Assembly: GCA_007134625.1 (NCBI GenBank)
Contig: SLKL01000062.1
Span: 1-8,242, forward strand
Source: Saprospiraceae bacterium
Lineage (GTDB): Bacteria > Bacteroidota > Bacteroidia > Chitinophagales > Saprospiraceae
Length of the DNA: 8,242 bases
Direction of reading: 5' to 3'
Shown: piece by piece, positions 6,846 to 8,242 of the stretch
How positions within the stretch are numbered: position 1 is the stretch's first letter
Layout of the letters: every line of letters starts with the position of its first letter
Program-made: the position numbers and the translations under genes
The notes under the pieces: generated by a model
Told to the model about the DNA's origin: nothing
Seen by the model: the letters and a program-made list of their open reading frames with translations, nothing else
Databases searched by the model: none

Positions 6846-7484
6846 TTACCATTTTCGATAAAGAACAAGTAAGCCTGCTAAACCCGTGACTATAGCCATA
6901 TCCGCCAGATTAAATACCGCTTGAATAAATTTAAAACTGCTTTCCCCAATAAAGGGAATCCAACCTGGGATTTGGATTTCAAACAGTGGAAGGTAAAACA
7001 TATCTACTACTTTCCCCATGAATAAGGGGGCATATCCCCCGTCCGGCGGCAACCACTCTGCTATCCCTCCGTGAAAAGGACTGCCTGAAAAAAGCACCCC
7101 ATAAAACATACTGTCTATCAGATTTCCCATTGCTCCCGCAAGCACCAAAGTCAGAAAAAACTGAATGCGGTAATCTTTTTTCTCTTTGATAAATTTATAC
7201 AGCACCCAGGCTATAAAAACGGTCGCAATCAACCTGATAATAGTAAGCACTACTTTTCCTGCTTCACCACCCAATAGAAAACCAAAAGCAGCTCCCTCAT
7301 TTTCTACAAATTTGAGAAATGCCCATTCCAAACCTAAAATAGGGTGATGCTCCCCAATATGAAAGTTCAGTTTTACCCATACCTTTAGACTTTGATCAGC
7401 AATTAATATCAGCAGGAATACAACAAGAAGAATGACTTTTTTTCTCGAAAGAACTGTTGATTGACTATTGACGAAATCTCCCAT
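6846..7484 (-). CDS. lspA: Lipoprotein signal peptidase (signal peptidase II)
   Basis: An inner-membrane aspartyl protease that cuts the signal peptide from diacylglyceryl-modified prolipoproteins before the lipobox cysteine, the second step of bacterial lipoprotein maturation. The 212-residue sequence shows the family signatures: DQ..K after helix 1 (D30, Q31, K34), N.GAAFG (N62-G68), GN.ID (G120-D124), VVD (catalytic D161) and FNLAD (catalytic D195). Four hydrophobic segments (about 18-36, 76-97, 107-124, 188-208) fit the family. The roughly 35-residue stretch between GNLID and VVD, with FHGG.AEWLPPDGGY, is the longer loop usual in Bacteroidota LspA; serine instead of arginine after GNLID is also usual there. 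It starts 23 bp after the membrane protein gene at 7508-7999, suggesting co-transcription. The ATG at 7484 is the only in-frame start before helix 1. The usual Bacteroidota neighbours dksA and ileS are not in view. A decayed second copy of its 3' end lies at 4379-4428. Confidence 0.96.
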   Translation of the reverse strand: MGDFVNSQSTVLSRKKVILLVVFLLILIADQSLKVWVKLNFHIGEHHPILGLEWAFLKFVENEGAAFGFLLGGEAGKVVLTIIRLIATVFIAWVLYKFIKEKKDYRIQFFLTLVLAGAMGNLIDSMFYGVLFSGSPFHGGIAEWLPPDGGYAPLFMGKVVDMFYLPLFEIQIPGWIPFIGESSFKFIQAVFNLADMAIVTGLAGLLVLYRKW

Positions 7485-7507
7485 AGCTGATTTTCAATAA
7501 AGCTGTT

Positions 7508-7999
7508 TTAACCCCGTTCAAATTCCTCGATTTCCTCCTTACTCAGCCTCATATCTTTGAGGATTTTGTCCTTAACCGGTCTTTTTAAGTACAGAAATAC
7601 AACCATGATTAATCCTATGTAAATATTGTAGATGTTTCCCGATAAAAAGGCTATGATAAAATTCATCAGGCAGGCAAATTCGAGTATGGCGTATGTTGTT
7701 ATACTTGTACCTCTGAAATAAAGAAGTTTGTTGTCAAGACCACTTAATTTTTGAATTCCGGGAAGTTTGCTGCGATATATAAAATTAGAAACTAAAAGCC
7801 CAAGAAATGCAATTACAGTTCCAACAGTTCCGCTCGCGGGAATAGGGCTGCTCTCATATCCACCTGCGACAAAATCAGAAATGAAAAAAATCATAAAAGA
7901 AATAATCACGGTCATGATGGTCATCGCACTGTGAAGTAATACCAATTGTCGTAACCACTCCCTGCCGTTTTTCCAGGATATTTGATTGTTTGAGTTCAT
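7508..7999 (-). CDS. Four-helix membrane protein of unknown function, copy b
   Basis: A 163-residue paralogue of the protein at 144-629, with the same plan: N-terminal ISWKNGREWLRQ (residues 7-18), hydrophobic segments at about 19-41, 57-75, 98-118 and 122-138, then YLKRP (137-141) and a charged tail with LSKEEIEEFE. The main difference is a longer loop after helix 1 (SSPIPASGTVG) and a different sequence between GGYE and helix 2. I do not recognise a family and see no catalytic motif. An upstream in-frame ATG at 8050 would add 17 residues (MFFMGRELIPILQKKIR), but the ATG at 7999 is chosen because MNSNNQISWKNG aligns with MKNELHVWKNG of the paralogue. The sequence before it is A-rich without a Shine-Dalgarno. 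It is followed 23 bp later by lspA and probably forms an operon with it, which makes a membrane or envelope role plausible but not shown. Confidence 0.85.
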   Translation of the reverse strand: MNSNNQISWKNGREWLRQLVLLHSAMTIMTVIISFMIFFISDFVAGGYESSPIPASGTVGTVIAFLGLLVSNFIYRSKLPGIQKLSGLDNKLLYFRGTSITTYAILEFACLMNFIIAFLSGNIYNIYIGLIMVVFLYLKRPVKDKILKDMRLSKEEIEEFERG

Positions 8000-8242
8000 A
8001 CGAATTTTTTTTTGCAAAATAGGGATCAGTTCTCTTCCCATAAAAAACATCGGGTAAAGATAATTTTTTATGTGGAGATGGAATGAGGTGGAGGTTTAAT
8101 TTACCTAAGAACTGATCATTGAAGCCCAATTTTGAACTTGAGAAGTATATCTTAGACCTCAAAACTGGCCTTATCACAACAGCATCATAGAAAATTGACT
8201 TCTTAGTACATGACAAAAAATCAAATTAAACCTTTCCAAAAC
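8000..8242. other. Upstream region without a supported gene
   Basis: I see no convincing coding region here. It should contain the promoter of the membrane protein-lspA pair: the minus strand has near matches to TAnnTTTG (TATTTTGC close to the start at 7999, TATCTTTA further up), but none is exact. No 7-bp periodic repeat of the kind seen at the other cassette edges is present. Confidence 0.4.

Noticed and set aside
7101..7128. Missing arginine in the LspA GNLID(R) motif as a sign of inactivation
   Set aside because: Serine at this place is usual in Bacteroidota LspA, and both catalytic aspartates (D161, D195) and the other motifs are intact.
8000..8050. N-terminal extension of the membrane protein from the ATG at 8050
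   Set aside because: The 17 extra residues have no counterpart in the paralogue, while the ATG at 7999 aligns with the start of the other copy.
7875..8216. Open frame of 113 codons on the minus strand overlapping the membrane protein gene
   Set aside because: It runs in another frame over the conserved N-terminus of the four-helix protein, has no recognisable features and has no equivalent at the paralogous locus.

Overview
The window looks like a chromosomal piece of a Bacteroidota genome, probably a gliding or filamentous marine lineage such as Saprospiria; that lineage call is inference. The pointers are two large secreted proteins ending in a type A sorting domain of the type IX secretion system (T9SS), SprB-family adhesin repeats, a lipoprotein signal peptidase with the long Bacteroidota-type loop, a TAnnTTTG promoter-like box, almost no Shine-Dalgarno sequences and an AT-rich composition.

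All five intact genes lie on the minus strand, so transcription runs from right to left. In that order they are: a four-helix inner-membrane protein of unknown function (7508-7999), lspA (6846-7484), a 716-residue secreted protein called SecA here (4590-6740), a decayed spacer (4294-4589), a 1167-residue secreted protein called SecB here (790-4293), and a second copy of the four-helix membrane protein (144-629). The names SecA and SecB are local labels and have nothing to do with the Sec translocase.

The layout is best explained as a tandemly duplicated cassette of [four-helix protein - lspA - secreted protein]. The spacer between SecA and SecB still holds a decayed end of lspA fused to a decayed middle of the four-helix gene, so the second cassette lost those two genes by deletion. 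The four-helix gene at the left end would start a third cassette. SecA and SecB share their signal peptides and about 675 C-terminal residues. Only SecB has the CxxCH-containing anchor-V-like domain and four SprB repeats; SecA carries a scar suggesting it once had them.

The non-coding stretches at the cassette edges (27-108, 666-700, 4516-4585) consist of degenerate repeats with a strict 7-bp period. A 36-bp block is identical at 65-100 and 4514-4549. Functionally, LspA processes lipoproteins in the inner membrane, while the two large proteins are predicted to leave through Sec and the T9SS to the cell surface. The sequence shows no direct functional link between them beyond proximity.
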